Origin: Planctomycetota bacterium
Lineage (GTDB): Bacteria > Planctomycetota > UBA1135 > GCA-002686595
NCBI GenBank assembly: GCA_016779205.1
Contig: JADHOC010000009.1
Location: 112,315-176,314, forward strand
Length of the DNA stretch: 64,000 nucleotides
Reading direction: 5' to 3'
Shown: positions 8,418 through 17,962 of the stretch, piece after piece
Layout: each line of letters begins with the position of its first letter
How positions within the stretch are numbered: position 1 is the stretch's first letter
Made by a program: the position numbers and the translations under genes
Notes under the pieces: model-generated
Told to the model about the DNA's origin: nothing
Seen by the model: the letters and a program-made list of their open reading frames with translations, nothing else
Database searches by the model: none

Positions 8418-8824
8418 GCGTAAATGGGGGTTGAGGAAGCCTTGACCAACGGAGGGGGAGATGCCCGCAAGGACCTTGGCCTGGAGCTTCGAGGGGGCAG
8501 TTAGCTGAACGTTCTGCAAAGAAAGGCCAAAGCTGCGTGAAGGAGCCGTGAAGATCAGGGGGCTGAAGGGGCCGCCAGGGTTAAGAGGGAGTGCCTCATG
8601 TGACACGCGGGATGGGATCCGGAAGGGTCCTGCGGCCAGCACGGCCTGGAGTCTCCCGTCGAGGTCCCCGTGGGCTCCAGGGGGCGGAGGTGGTCATGAG
8701 GTTCCGGACTGCCGTGCTGCGGGCGCGGCTCCTCCGCTAGCGGCGGCTCCGGGGTCCGACCTGGACGGCGCAGTTTGGCTCGACCGACTTCTTCAAGGAG
8801 ACCCGCGTCCCTAGGCTCTCCTCG
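8418..8824. other. Divergent intergenic region, porin versus symporter fusion
   Basis: This stretch of about 400 bases has no credible gene. It holds the Pho-box-like direct repeat at 8536-8553, an AT-richer patch near 8500-8530 and a palindrome CCGCTAGCGG near 8738. It must contain the promoters for the porin (minus) and the 8825 gene (plus). Nothing else is recognisable. Confidence 0.5.
8536..8553 (-). promoter_or_regulatory. Candidate PHO box upstream of the porin
   Basis: On the minus strand two identical 7-mers, CTTCACG, are separated by exactly four bases (GCTC). The 7-4-7 direct-repeat layout with an 11-base period is the architecture of PhoB/PhoP binding sites, and the repeat resembles the GTTCACC unit described for Streptomyces PhoP. 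It sits about 120 bases upstream of the porin start, and the core GATCTTCAC recurs upstream of pstS. No PhoB/PhoR genes are in the window, so the assignment is inferred. Confidence 0.5.
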
Positions 8825-11053
8825 GTGAAGAACGACACGGAGCGACGGAGCTTGAGCTTCTCCCAGCGAGTGCTGATGGGGGCATCGCTGGGGGTGTCGG
8901 TGGGCCTCTTCCTCGGAGACCTCGCTGCTCCCGGGAAGTGGCTTGGGGACGCCTACGTCGGCCTGCTCCAGATGACGGTGCTGCCGTACGTCGTGGTCTC
9001 TCTGATCGCCAACATCGCCAAGCTCTCGAGCGCGGGGGGCCGCAGGCTCATCCGCTGCGCCAGCGGGGTCATGGGTCTCCTCTGGCTCACCGGTCTGCTG
9101 GCGCTGCCGGTTCTCGCCCTCGCGTTCCCCGCATGGGAGGTCGGCTCCTTCTTCAGCTCCAGCTCCCTGGAGAGCCCTCCCGCCCAGGACTTCCAGCGGC
9201 TGTACATCCCGAGCAACCCCTTCGCGGCGCTCGCAGGCGGCCTGATCCCCGCCGTGGCCCTGTTCTGCATCCTGGCCGGCGCCGTGAGCATCAGCATGCC
9301 AGGCAAGGAGCGGTTGATCGAGCTGCTGGATCTGGTGTCGGAGGTCCTCACCCGCGTCAATCGCTGGGTGATCCAGCTGACGCCACTGGGGGTGTTCGGC
9401 ATCGCCGCCAACGCCGCTGGCACCCTGACGCTCGGCGAGCTGTCCCTGCTGCAGGGCTACTTCCTGACGATCGTCCTCGGGGTGGGTCTCATGGCCTTCG
9501 GGGCGCTGCCCTTGCTCGTGTCGTCGCTCACGCCGCTTCGCTACCGGGACGTGATGAGGGCGTCGAAGGAGCCCCTGCTGACGGCCTTCGTGACGGGGAG
9601 CACCTTCGTGACCCTGCCCATGATCGTCGAGGGCGTGGAGAAGCTCCTCAGGGCGCGCGAGGTGGAGGCCGAGGTGGAGCCCTCGGCGCTCGTCGCCCTC
9701 GCCTACCCGTTCCCGCACCTCGGCAAGATCCTCAGTCTGCTCTTCGTGCCCTTCGCCGCCTGGTTCTATGGCGGCCCCATGGGCCTCGGGGACTACCCCG
9801 CGTTCATGGCCTCGGGGCTCCTCGGGTCCTTCGGCAGCCTGGTGGTGACGATCCCGATGCTCCTCGAGCAGCAGCAGGTCCCCGCGGATGTCTTCCAGCT
9901 CTTCTTGCTCTCCGGCGTCGTGGCCGCGCGGACCTGTGACGTGCTCGGGACGATGGGGATCCTCACCTTCTCGGTGCTGGCCTCGGTCTGGATGGGTGGG
10001 GGGCTCAGCTTCCGCCCCCGCCGACTCCTCCCCGGGGGCGCGGCCTTGATGGTGCTCGGGGCCCTGCTCGTTGGAGCGACCCGCGCCCACCTCTCGGGAG
10101 GCTTCGTCGAGGAGTACGGCAAGGAGGACATCCTTTCGACGATGGTCTCGGCGGAGCCCGCCGCTGGCATGGCCGTCGTACTGAGCGCCGCTGCGCCTAA
10201 CCCCGATCCGCTGGCCCCCGGGGAGTCTCGGCTCGATCGGATTCGCCGTCGCGGCACGGTCCGCGTGGGGGTGGCGATGGACCACCTGCCCTTCTCGTTC
10301 CTCAACCGCGACGGCACGCTCGTCGGGCTTGATGTGGACATGGCGCATCGCCTCGCCCTTGACCTCAGCGTGGGAGAGGTCGCCGCCGGTGACGACGGGA
10401 TGGATCGGTTCGGGTCCGGGGGCATCGGACTCGAGTTCGTACCCCTGGACCTCGAGCGGCTGAGGGAGCAGGCCGAGGCGGACACCTTCGATGTGGCGAT
10501 GTCCGGGATCGAGCTCACGCTGCGGCGGTCCGAGCGTGTCGATCTCTCCGCGCCCTACATGACGGTCACCGCGGCCCTCGTGGTCGAGGATCATCGCCGC
10601 GCCGAATTCGCGAACGTGGAGCGGATCGCCGCCGCGGAGGGGCTCCGAGTCGCCGTCTGGAGGGGCAGCTACGCCTCGGAGCGGCTCGCCCAGCGTCTGG
10701 TTGGCGTCGAGGGGATCGAGATGGTCGAGATCGACCGGCTAGGGGACTTCTTCGAGTCCGACGGCGCCTACGACGCGCTGGTCACGAGCGCGGAGGTGGG
10801 GTCGGCGTGGACCCTTCGCTATCCGAGGTTCGCCGTGGTCCAGGCGCTCGAGGAGCGCTCGGAGGTCCCCCTCGTCTACGCGATCCCTGGGCGTGACCCC
10901 GAGCTCCGTCAGTTCCTCAACCACTGGGTCGAACTCCGAACCGCGTCGGGCACGCTCAAGCGGCTGCGCCGTTACTGGATCCTGGGGGAGGGGGCCACTC
11001 CGGCCACCCCGCGCTGGAGCGTGATCCGGGACGTGCTGGGCTGGGTCGAGTAG
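8825..11053 (+). CDS. SDF-family cation:dicarboxylate symporter fused to a solute-binding domain
   Basis: This is a 742-residue two-part protein. Residues 1 to about 415 are hydrophobic and match the sodium/proton:dicarboxylate (SDF, GltP-like) family, with GKILSLLFVPFAAWFYG and FVTGSTFVTLP aligning to the HP1/serine-rich region. The motif usually written NMDGT is not conserved (ARTCDVLG), so the substrate may differ. A last membrane segment near 400-415 leads into residues about 455-720, a type-3 periplasmic solute-binding domain (RRRGTVRVGVAMDHLPFSF, then DVAMSGIELT). The binding domain would lie outside the membrane. The start is GTG at 8825 with no clear ribosome site. Possible cargoes are amino or dicarboxylic acids. 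Confidence 0.8.
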   Translation: MKNDTERRSLSFSQRVLMGASLGVSVGLFLGDLAAPGKWLGDAYVGLLQMTVLPYVVVSLIANIAKLSSAGGRRLIRCASGVMGLLWLTGLLALPVLALAFPAWEVGSFFSSSSLESPPAQDFQRLYIPSNPFAALAGGLIPAVALFCILAGAVSISMPGKERLIELLDLVSEVLTRVNRWVIQLTPLGVFGIAANAAGTLTLGELSLLQGYFLTIVLGVGLMAFGALPLLVSSLTPLRYRDVMRASKEPLLTAFVTGSTFVTLPMIVEGVEKLLRAREVEAEVEPSALVALAYPFPHLGKILSLLFVPFAAWFYGGPMGLGDYPAFMASGLLGSFGSLVVTIPMLLEQQQVPADVFQLFLLSGVVAARTCDVLGTMGILTFSVLASVWMGGGLSFRPRRLLPGGAALMVLGALLVGATRAHLSGGFVEEYGKEDILSTMVSAEPAAGMAVVLSAAAPNPDPLAPGESRLDRIRRRGTVRVGVAMDHLPFSFLNRDGTLVGLDVDMAHRLALDLSVGEVAAGDDGMDRFGSGGIGLEFVPLDLERLREQAEADTFDVAMSGIELTLRRSERVDLSAPYMTVTAALVVEDHRRAEFANVERIAAAEGLRVAVWRGSYASERLAQRLVGVEGIEMVEIDRLGDFFESDGAYDALVTSAEVGSAWTLRYPRFAVVQALEERSEVPLVYAIPGRDPELRQFLNHWVELRTASGTLKRLRRYWILGEGATPATPRWSVIRDVLGWVE

Positions 11054-11084
11054 GCCCGCGCAGGCCACGCCCCAGCCTTCCGGG

Positions 11085-12758
11085 TCACTGGAGCTGGACG
11101 CGCAGGTCGAAGCCGTCGCGGACGCGGCGGAGCGTCGTGACCATGTACGTCTCGTACAACCCCTCCATTCCCTCGGGCAGCTTCACCCCCCGCTCGGACT
11201 CGCGAATCAGCTCGCGTAGCATTCCGAGGCGGAACGCGGAGACCGCGGCGGCACCCTGCTCGCCGTCGAAGATGGACTGCAGCTTGCCCCCGGAGAGCAG
11301 GGACCGGGTGGTGTCTCCGCCGAAGGTGGTGAGGGATGCCTCCATGACGCGACGGGTGACCGTGAGCAGGAAGTGGTCGGCTCCGAAGGCGAGCCCGCCG
11401 TCATAGGGGGCCACTTCCTCGAGGAGCATGACGTCGAAGCCGCGCTCGTCGTCGAGGGTGGCGAGTTCGGTCCGGACGGCGCCCAGCATGGCCTCCATGG
11501 CGTCCAGCGTGGCGTCGGTGTCGTCGACCCTCGCGAACAAGCCCACGTGCAGGAAGACGCCGAGCAGGTCGTCCTGGAGGTCCGCCAGGCTCAGCCCCTC
11601 GCTCGGCGGCATGAAGAAGAGCCCGAGCACCCCCTGGAACTGACCGAAGAAGTCCTCCTCGAGGTCGCTCCCGGCGAGGGCGCTTCCAGCGGCGACCACC
11701 TGGTCGATCTGGTCGGCGCCGCGTTCCTGCTCGTCCTCCCGGAGGGCCTCCATGATCAGCTCGTAGAACCGGTTGAAGTCCCAGTTCATGGAGTGCAGCC
11801 CGGTCACCTCCGCGGGGACCTTGCCCAGGAGGTCGGACGGCAGTGGCCGCATGGTGTCTGCGAGCCGGGCGAGGAGGGTCCCAGGCGTGATGTGGAGATG
11901 GAAGCGGATGTCGACGTTCATCCCGGCCGGCAGGGCGAACGTGCCGTACAGGTAGGCGTCGTCGTCGAGGCTGATGAGCCGGGAGGGGTCGATGGACATT
12001 CCGGAGCCCGCCTCCTTGAGGGCTGCGGCGGCCTCTTCCTTGAAGAACGACAGGTCCGTGAAGACCTCCAGCTGGCCGGCGGGGCCGTGGAGCGCTCGGG
12101 CCTTGCCGAGCTTGGCGGCGATCGGGGCCCCGCTGGGGGCAGATCCGACCCTGCACATGTCCCGCGTCCACGTCGTCACGGTCTCCAGGTCGGCGCTGAA
12201 GGCGGCCATCATGCCCGGCCCGCTGATCACGACCTTGACGAGCCCCACCCCCTGGCCGCCGACCGCGATGGCCTCCCGGCCGCCCGGGGCGGCGGGGACC
12301 TCCAATGGCAGGGGGATCGAGCTCTCCACGCTGTAGTCGCCGATGAGCTGCGCGTGCATTCCCTCGCCCGGGGGCGGCGTCTGGGTGAACTGGCGCATGG
12401 CCTCCATCAGGCCAGCGCGATCGCCGCGGGGTTCCACCACCAGCCCGGCGCCCGCCTTGGCCTTGAACAGCAAGGCCTCACCCGCCAGGGCGCGGCCGAG
12501 GCCCAGGGTCGAGTCGAAGTCCTCCGGGGACATGTTCCGGAGCTCCTCGTAGAGGGGGTCCCCCGCCTCGTGGCCCAGGAGCCGGTAGACGTCGTTGAGC
12601 TCCATCTGCTCCAGGGCCACGGTCGCGTCCTGGACGTGGACGACGGTGTGCGCGTTCGAGGGCGTGCGCTCCAGGAGGCTCGACTGAGCGGCCAGGGGTC
12701 CCTGGAGGAGCGCGATCAGACTAGACGTGAGGAGGGGCGTGACGGAGGACCGGTTCAT
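11085..12758 (-). CDS. Secreted protein of unknown function
   Basis: The start at ATG 12758 gives 557 residues with a signal peptide ending PLAAQ near 22; the frame stays open upstream into the next gene but that part is not coding-like. The mature protein begins with SSLLERTPSNAHTVVHVQD and continues as a mixed alpha/beta protein without recognisable catalytic motifs. The tone resembles DUF3352-type or similar planctomycete secreted proteins, but that is only an impression. It is followed on the same strand by nothing closely spaced and converges with the symporter fusion. Confidence 0.7.
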   Translation of the reverse strand: MNRSSVTPLLTSSLIALLQGPLAAQSSLLERTPSNAHTVVHVQDATVALEQMELNDVYRLLGHEAGDPLYEELRNMSPEDFDSTLGLGRALAGEALLFKAKAGAGLVVEPRGDRAGLMEAMRQFTQTPPPGEGMHAQLIGDYSVESSIPLPLEVPAAPGGREAIAVGGQGVGLVKVVISGPGMMAAFSADLETVTTWTRDMCRVGSAPSGAPIAAKLGKARALHGPAGQLEVFTDLSFFKEEAAAALKEAGSGMSIDPSRLISLDDDAYLYGTFALPAGMNVDIRFHLHITPGTLLARLADTMRPLPSDLLGKVPAEVTGLHSMNWDFNRFYELIMEALREDEQERGADQIDQVVAAGSALAGSDLEEDFFGQFQGVLGLFFMPPSEGLSLADLQDDLLGVFLHVGLFARVDDTDATLDAMEAMLGAVRTELATLDDERGFDVMLLEEVAPYDGGLAFGADHFLLTVTRRVMEASLTTFGGDTTRSLLSGGKLQSIFDGEQGAAAVSAFRLGMLRELIRESERGVKLPEGMEGLYETYMVTTLRRVRDGFDLRVQLQ

Positions 12759-12915
12759 GGTGGTGGGCGCGCGACGACGCTTCAGCGGAGGGAGTCGGTC
12801 AGCCGGGAGACCGGAGCGATCTCCAACTGGAATCGAGTGTACGGGTGGCCGTGGCGCCGCTCCCCGAACCGCTGCGATGCGCGCCGATAAGTCGGGCGAA
12901 TCGAGGGCGGCCGCC

Positions 12916-14565
12916 CTAGCTCCCGGCCTGGCGTACCTGCCAGAGCAGCCGAATCCCGTGGAGGAGCGCCACGAGGGTGGCGAAGACCCCGACGACCGGT
13001 ATGCCGGCGATGACCGGGGGGGCCTTGAGGGCCCAGAGCATGGCGCCGCCGAGCAGCATGGCCGCGCACAGGAGGCCGGAGACCAGGCGGTTGACCGTGG
13101 CCTCGAGCCCCGTGTGGACCATGTCGATCTTGACCTGCCCCCGCTCGATACGCCGCGCGGTGTCGTCCAGGAGGCCGGGGAGCCTCCCGAGCAGCCGCGT
13201 CCAATCACGCCCCGTCTCGAGGGCGCGGCGGGCGCGCTCCCGGGGCGCCGCACGGCGGAGCACGAGCTTCTCGCAGTAGGGCCGAAGAACCTCCATGAGC
13301 GCGAAGCCGGGATCGAGGTAGCGGGAGGTGCCCTCGAGCATGATCAGGAGCTTCACCAGCATGGACACCGTGGCTGGCAGCTGGATCCGGTGGCGGCGCA
13401 GGGTGGAGGTGAACGCCTCGAGCAGGGGGCCCACCTCGATCTCGGAGATCGGGGCGGTGGAGAGCTCCCCCTGGAACTCCAGGATGTCGCGGCGCAGGGC
13501 GGCGTCGTCGACCTCGGCGGGGAAGACGCCGATCCTCCGAATGATCCTCAGGATCTCGCGCTCGTCTGCCTGCACGAAGGCGAGCATCAGGTCCAGAAGG
13601 TCGTCCTGGGTCTCGCGGTCCACGCGCCCCACCATCCCGAAGTCCAGCAGCGCGAGGCGCCCATCGTCCAGGACCATGACGTTCCCGGGGTGCGGGTCCG
13701 CGTGGAAGACCCCGTCACGGAAGACCATGTCGAGGAAGGCATGGGCGCCGGTGAGGGCCAGGGCGCGCCGGTCCAGGCCAGCTTCGCCGGCGGGCTCGAT
13801 CTTCGCCACGGACCGGCCCTCGAGGTAACCCATCGTCATGACCCTCCGCGCGCTGCGCTCCGGGATCGGCTCGGGGAGGAGCAGCCCCGGCTCGTCGGCG
13901 AAGGCTCGCCTGAAGTAGGTCAGGTGCCGGAGCTCGCGGCGGAAGTCCAGCTCGCCGAGGACGGAGCGGCGCGCCTCTCGGATCACCGCGGTGAGCTGGA
14001 GGGACCGGGCGGTCTCGTCGTGCCTCTCCAGCAGGCCGGCGATGGCCGCGAGGATGTCGAAGTCGACCTCGACGCGCTCCTCGACTCCTGGGTGCTGGAC
14101 CTTCACCACCACCGCGCGCCCGTCGGCTAGCCAGGCGCGGTGCACCTGCCCGATGGACGCCGAGGCCAGGGGCTCATCGTGGAAGTTGACGAAGAGCTCC
14201 TCCACGGGTCCCCCCAGCTCTTCCTCGATGATGCGGCGGGCGGTGGCGGGGTCATCCGCCGGGGCGCGGGACTGAAGGCGCTCCAGCTCCTGGGCAACGT
14301 CGAGGGGGATGAGGTCCGGTCGGGTGCTGAGGATCTGCCCGAGCTTCACGAAGGTCGGGCCCAGGGCCTCGCAGGCGAGCCGGACGCGCTCGCCCAGCCC
14401 GAGCTTGGCCACCTCCTCGAGGTCCCCATGCCCGAGCCAGCGCTGCAGGAAGTCCGGCTCGATGCGCTCGATGTGCTCGGCCAGACCGAACTTCGCCAGG
14501 GTGCCTGTGATCTCCAGGAAGCGAGCGGTGTCGCGCTTGTACTGGGGAAGGGCGGTGAGGCGCAT
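12916..14565 (-). CDS. UbiB/ABC1 (AarF) family atypical kinase
   Basis: This 549-residue protein is of the UbiB family. Seen in order: the KxGQ motif (FVKLGQILSTRPDLIP), the alanine-rich ATP loop (ASASIGQVHRA), the lysine strand (VVVKVQHPG), the catalytic loop (DGVFHADPHPGN) and the metal-binding DFG (LLDFGMVG). Two hydrophobic helices end the chain, the usual membrane anchor. The family supports ubiquinone biosynthesis or lipid/quinone handling, with ATPase rather than protein kinase activity in the studied members. Neighbours give no pathway clue. The start is ATG at 14565. Confidence 0.92.
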   Translation of the reverse strand: MRLTALPQYKRDTARFLEITGTLAKFGLAEHIERIEPDFLQRWLGHGDLEEVAKLGLGERVRLACEALGPTFVKLGQILSTRPDLIPLDVAQELERLQSRAPADDPATARRIIEEELGGPVEELFVNFHDEPLASASIGQVHRAWLADGRAVVVKVQHPGVEERVEVDFDILAAIAGLLERHDETARSLQLTAVIREARRSVLGELDFRRELRHLTYFRRAFADEPGLLLPEPIPERSARRVMTMGYLEGRSVAKIEPAGEAGLDRRALALTGAHAFLDMVFRDGVFHADPHPGNVMVLDDGRLALLDFGMVGRVDRETQDDLLDLMLAFVQADEREILRIIRRIGVFPAEVDDAALRRDILEFQGELSTAPISEIEVGPLLEAFTSTLRRHRIQLPATVSMLVKLLIMLEGTSRYLDPGFALMEVLRPYCEKLVLRRAAPRERARRALETGRDWTRLLGRLPGLLDDTARRIERGQVKIDMVHTGLEATVNRLVSGLLCAAMLLGGAMLWALKAPPVIAGIPVVGVFATLVALLHGIRLLWQVRQAGS

Positions 14566-14752
14566 GGGCAGGCGCGGCCGGTGCGGGGCCAGCGGTTGGA
14601 GCCATCAGGCAGGGCGTTTCGGGGCCACTCCAGTCTACGGCATGGCCGCGGCTCCACGCCCCGCGCTCTCGGGGGGCTGGGGGCGGTGGGGCTCCGCGAG
14701 ACAGGGGTCCGCGAGAGAGGGACCATGGGAGACAGTGGCTATGCTCGGACCC

Positions 14753-16237
14753 ATGCCCATCGATTCCAAGCTCCTTCGCCGTACCCCCGTGAGCCTCCCT
14801 GGCCTCCTCCTCTTGGGGGTCCTTGCGGCACCGCTCGCGGCGCAGGCTCCCTCGAGACCGAACGTCGTGGTCATCGTGACCGATGACCAGGGCTGGGGTG
14901 ACATCGGCTACCACAACCCCGCGGTCTACTCCCCGCGCCTGGATGCGCTGGCGGCCAGCGGCGTGCGCTTCACCCAGCACTATGTGATGCCCCAGTGCAC
15001 GCCGACCCGTGTGGCCCTGATGACGGGCCGCTACCCATCGCGCTTCGGCCCCCAGGCGCAGCAGGCCAACAATGCCCCGGCGTTCCCGGTCGGGACGCCC
15101 ACCCTGGCCACGCTCCTCAAGGGGGCGGGCTACTCCACCCACCTCGTGGGGAAGTGGCACCTGGGCTCCTCGAAGGAGCACGGACCCAACGCCCACGGGT
15201 TCGACGCGAGCTACGGCTCCCTGGCCGGGGCCTGCGGGATGTACGACCATCGCTACCGGGCGGGCAAGTTCGCAGAGACCTGGCACCGGGACGGGGAGGT
15301 GATCCCCGGGTGGGAGAACGGCGTGCACACGTCCGACCTTCTGGCGGCGGAGGCGGTAAAGGTGATCGAGGCGGAGCGGGATGGGCCGTTCTTCCTCTAC
15401 CTCGCCTTCCAGGCGGTGCACACGCCGCTCGACGAGCGTGGGCGGTTCGTGGATCGTCCGACCCAGCTGGACCCGGAGGACCCGACGCGGTGGCTCGACG
15501 AGGAGGAGATCCCCTGGTTCCACGACCCGGAGGGGCTGATCCAGCAGGAGCAGGACCCGGAGAAGCGCCTCCTGCTCGCCGCGATCCATCACATGGACCA
15601 TGCCGTGGGCCGGGTCGTGGATGCGTTGCAGCGCACCGGGCAGTCGGGGGAGACCCTGCTCCTCTTCACCTCGGACAACGGCCCCCAGGGAAGCTGGCCA
15701 GGCAACGCTTACCCCGATGACCTGAAGCTCACCGACTTCAACCAGCCGATCCCCATGCGCGGGAAGAAGACGGACACCTACGAGGGGGGGATCCGGGTCC
15801 CGGGATTCGCGGTCTGGCCCGGACAGATCGAGAGCCGCGCGGAGGCCAGGCCTGTTCACGTGGTGGACTGGATGCCGACCCTCGCGAGCGTCGCGGGCGG
15901 CAGCGCCCCCTCGCTGACCGATGGCTGCGACCTCTCCGAGCTTCTACTCGAGGGCCGCGCGCCGGAGGCGCTGGAGTCGCGCGAGCTCTACTGGGTGTGG
16001 AGCTCGTCGAGCAACCGCCGGGCGCTGCGCCACGGGGACTGGAAGATCGTCCGCTACGGGAAGAAGGAGCCCCGCGGCCCCGAGGAGTGGCAGCTGTTCC
16101 ACCTGGGGAGGGATCCCGAGGAGCAGCGAGACCTCGGCGCCGAGGAGCCCGAGAAGCGGGCCGAGCTCCACCGGCGTTACCTCGAGCAGCGAGCCCGTGA
16201 CCGCCGTAAGGCATCGGGCGGGGCGAAGGGGACCTGA
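14753..16237 (+). CDS. Secreted S1-family sulfatase
   Basis: This is a 494-residue sulfatase. A signal peptide ends PLAAQ near residue 31. Metal ligands D44-D45 sit in VTDDQGWGD, and the modification site is C82-T-P-T-R, the C-x-P-x-R signature in which cysteine is converted to formylglycine, followed by TGRYPSR. GKWHLG and FTSDNGPQG provide further active-site residues. The family removes sulfate esters from polysaccharides or small aryl sulfates, most likely in the periplasm or outside. Planctomycetes carry many such enzymes for algal polysaccharides. An ATG at 14741 would add four residues. No glycoside hydrolase is adjacent, so the target glycan cannot be named. Confidence 0.93.
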   Translation: MPIDSKLLRRTPVSLPGLLLLGVLAAPLAAQAPSRPNVVVIVTDDQGWGDIGYHNPAVYSPRLDALAASGVRFTQHYVMPQCTPTRVALMTGRYPSRFGPQAQQANNAPAFPVGTPTLATLLKGAGYSTHLVGKWHLGSSKEHGPNAHGFDASYGSLAGACGMYDHRYRAGKFAETWHRDGEVIPGWENGVHTSDLLAAEAVKVIEAERDGPFFLYLAFQAVHTPLDERGRFVDRPTQLDPEDPTRWLDEEEIPWFHDPEGLIQQEQDPEKRLLLAAIHHMDHAVGRVVDALQRTGQSGETLLLFTSDNGPQGSWPGNAYPDDLKLTDFNQPIPMRGKKTDTYEGGIRVPGFAVWPGQIESRAEARPVHVVDWMPTLASVAGGSAPSLTDGCDLSELLLEGRAPEALESRELYWVWSSSSNRRALRHGDWKIVRYGKKEPRGPEEWQLFHLGRDPEEQRDLGAEEPEKRAELHRRYLEQRARDRRKASGGAKGT

Positions 16238-16247
16238 TCTGTGAAGT

Positions 16248-16289
16248 GGGGAGGGGCCGCGGCGGATCACTCCGTCGCGGCCCCTCCCC
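16248..16289. terminator. Bidirectional terminator hairpin between convergent genes
   Basis: A perfect 14-base-pair inverted repeat (16248-16261 with 16276-16289) with a 14-base loop lies 10 bases past the sulfatase stop and about 60 bases before the stop of the converging secreted protein gene. It has no T tract on either side. Position and strength suggest it ends both transcripts. Confidence 0.7.
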
Positions 16290-16348
16290 GTTGCTTGGCC
16301 CGGACCCGAGCTCCGCCGATCAGCGGGCCGGGCGTGGTGGCAGGCGGA

Positions 16349-17962
16349 TCAGCGGAGGGTCAGGCCCACCGCGTCCGTCATGTTCGAGGTGACGAGTCCG
16401 CCGACGCCGTCGCGGAACCAGCCCTGGAAGTACCAGGTCTCACCGCACTGGGCGGAGACGTTGCCGGTCGGCTGGGGCAGGGAGCGGAGGTCCGCGGCCA
16501 CCGTGAAGGTCCCGCTGGGTCCGGAGTTGCCGATGACGCTACCGACGCCCCGGCCGATGCTGCCGGCGAGGCAGAGGAAGCCCTCGGAGTTCCCGGGGTA
16601 CGAGATCGCCTCGGACTGGCTCGCCAGCAGGAAGACGAAGGTGTCGGCGGGCAGGCCAGCGCAGCTGAGGGTCAGGTCGTTGCGCACGACGAGGTCCGAG
16701 CCGATGGCGTGGATCGAGGCGGAGAGCCCGCTGGAGTTGGGCTCGCTCCGACCGCAGATGGAATCCCCGAGGAAGGTGGTCGAGTACACCGGGTCGAGGA
16801 TCAGGTGGGTGTTCGGGAACCCGATGGTCGCGAGGTCGGTGGGCTCAGCCAGGCCGCAGCTCGCGGAGGCGATGTAGGAGGGCCCCGTCTGCCCGAGGCC
16901 GTTGGACCCGGGGAAGTAGACGAACTCCTCCGTCGCCGCGGTGGTCTTGGCCACCTCGATGACGAGGTCGAAGCCGATGGTCAGGACCCGGGGGGAGTCG
17001 AAGCGAGTCGTGATGATCTGATCCGTGCCGTCCGGAACGAGCTCCTCAAGCTCGGTGAGCAGGCTCATGTTCGCGTAGCTGAGGCTCGCACCCACGGGGA
17101 TCGTGTAGGCCCGAAGGGTGATGGGCTGACCCAGGCCGTCGGGGCTCGCGGCGGTCTCGACGGCGAAGGTGACGCCCTCGACGACGATGGCGCTGGTCAC
17201 GCCGCACTCGGCCGCGGGGCTGTAGCGACGGAGCCACTGGTTGTCGGTGGCGAAGTTCGTGGGGGGGCCCGTGGTGCAGGCGACGCCGCCCGGCTCGATG
17301 GTCTGGTTATCGAAGCTCTGCGTGCAGGTCGGCGCGGGGGCCGAGGTGGTCCCGGTGATGCGGAAGGCATCGAGGGAGCCGACGTCCGCGCTCTCCCAGT
17401 CGTAGATCTGGAGCTCGTAGGTCCCGCCGGCGATCACCGGGATATCGCACATGGGGGTATCGAAGACGTTGCCAGCCCCCTGCGCCCACTGGCCCATGGG
17501 GTGGGCGAAGAAGAACTGCGGGTAGGCGCCGGGGAGCATGCTCGAGCCGGCGTTGCAGAGGCTGTTGCCATCCACGGGCCACTCGTACACGCCGTCGGCG
17601 ACGATGGCGTAGTCGCCCGAGAAGTCGCAGCCGGTCCCGAAGGCGGTCGGGTTCATGTAGTTGACGCGGTTCACCAGGATGTGCCCGACCCCGTTGGGGT
17701 CAAAGAGCACGATCTGGAGGTCGCCCACCCAGGTGTGCTCGAGGCCGTCCAGGTGGATGCCGTCGATCGTGGCGGCGTCGGCCGGCAGGACGACCGTGCT
17801 GGAGAGGAAGCCGCCGGCGGTGGGGATCGCGGTCGGAAAGACCCCGAGGGCGCCGCCGGTGTTGTCCGGGATGAGGCCGCCGGGCGCGACGACGCTGTAT
17901 TGAGCCGCAGCGGGGGCGACGAGAGCGGCCGAGAGGGCCGCGAGAAGGGCAGTTTGCTTCAT
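16349..17962 (-). CDS. Secreted P-domain protein with planctomycete C-terminal domain
   Basis: The start at ATG 17962 gives 537 residues with a signal peptide ending PAAAQ near 21. Residues about 30-215 resemble the proprotein convertase P domain (HTWVGDLQIVLFDPNG, later TYELQIYDWESADVGSLDAFRI), a beta-sandwich often next to proteases; here there is no protease. A middle beta-rich region follows. The last 130 residues are the domain also found at the ends of the proteins at 32415-33827 and 45006-46838 (CGRSEPNSSG, FLCLAGSIGR, CGETWYFQGWFRD). That domain always sits at the extreme C-terminus, so surface attachment or sorting is plausible but unproven. Confidence 0.8.
   Translation of the reverse strand: MKQTALLAALSAALVAPAAAQYSVVAPGGLIPDNTGGALGVFPTAIPTAGGFLSSTVVLPADAATIDGIHLDGLEHTWVGDLQIVLFDPNGVGHILVNRVNYMNPTAFGTGCDFSGDYAIVADGVYEWPVDGNSLCNAGSSMLPGAYPQFFFAHPMGQWAQGAGNVFDTPMCDIPVIAGGTYELQIYDWESADVGSLDAFRITGTTSAPAPTCTQSFDNQTIEPGGVACTTGPPTNFATDNQWLRRYSPAAECGVTSAIVVEGVTFAVETAASPDGLGQPITLRAYTIPVGASLSYANMSLLTELEELVPDGTDQIITTRFDSPRVLTIGFDLVIEVAKTTAATEEFVYFPGSNGLGQTGPSYIASASCGLAEPTDLATIGFPNTHLILDPVYSTTFLGDSICGRSEPNSSGLSASIHAIGSDLVVRNDLTLSCAGLPADTFVFLLASQSEAISYPGNSEGFLCLAGSIGRGVGSVIGNSGPSGTFTVAADLRSLPQPTGNVSAQCGETWYFQGWFRDGVGGLVTSNMTDAVGLTLR

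Noticed and set aside
8555..10594. A 679-residue open frame on the minus strand opposite the symporter fusion
   Set aside because: Its composition (His, Glu and Gly-rich with no domain) is the antisense shadow of a GC-rich gene; the plus-strand product has clear domains.
14252..15859. A 535-residue minus-strand open frame opposite the sulfatase
   Set aside because: Antisense to a sulfatase with an intact C-T-P-T-R site; composition is not protein-like.
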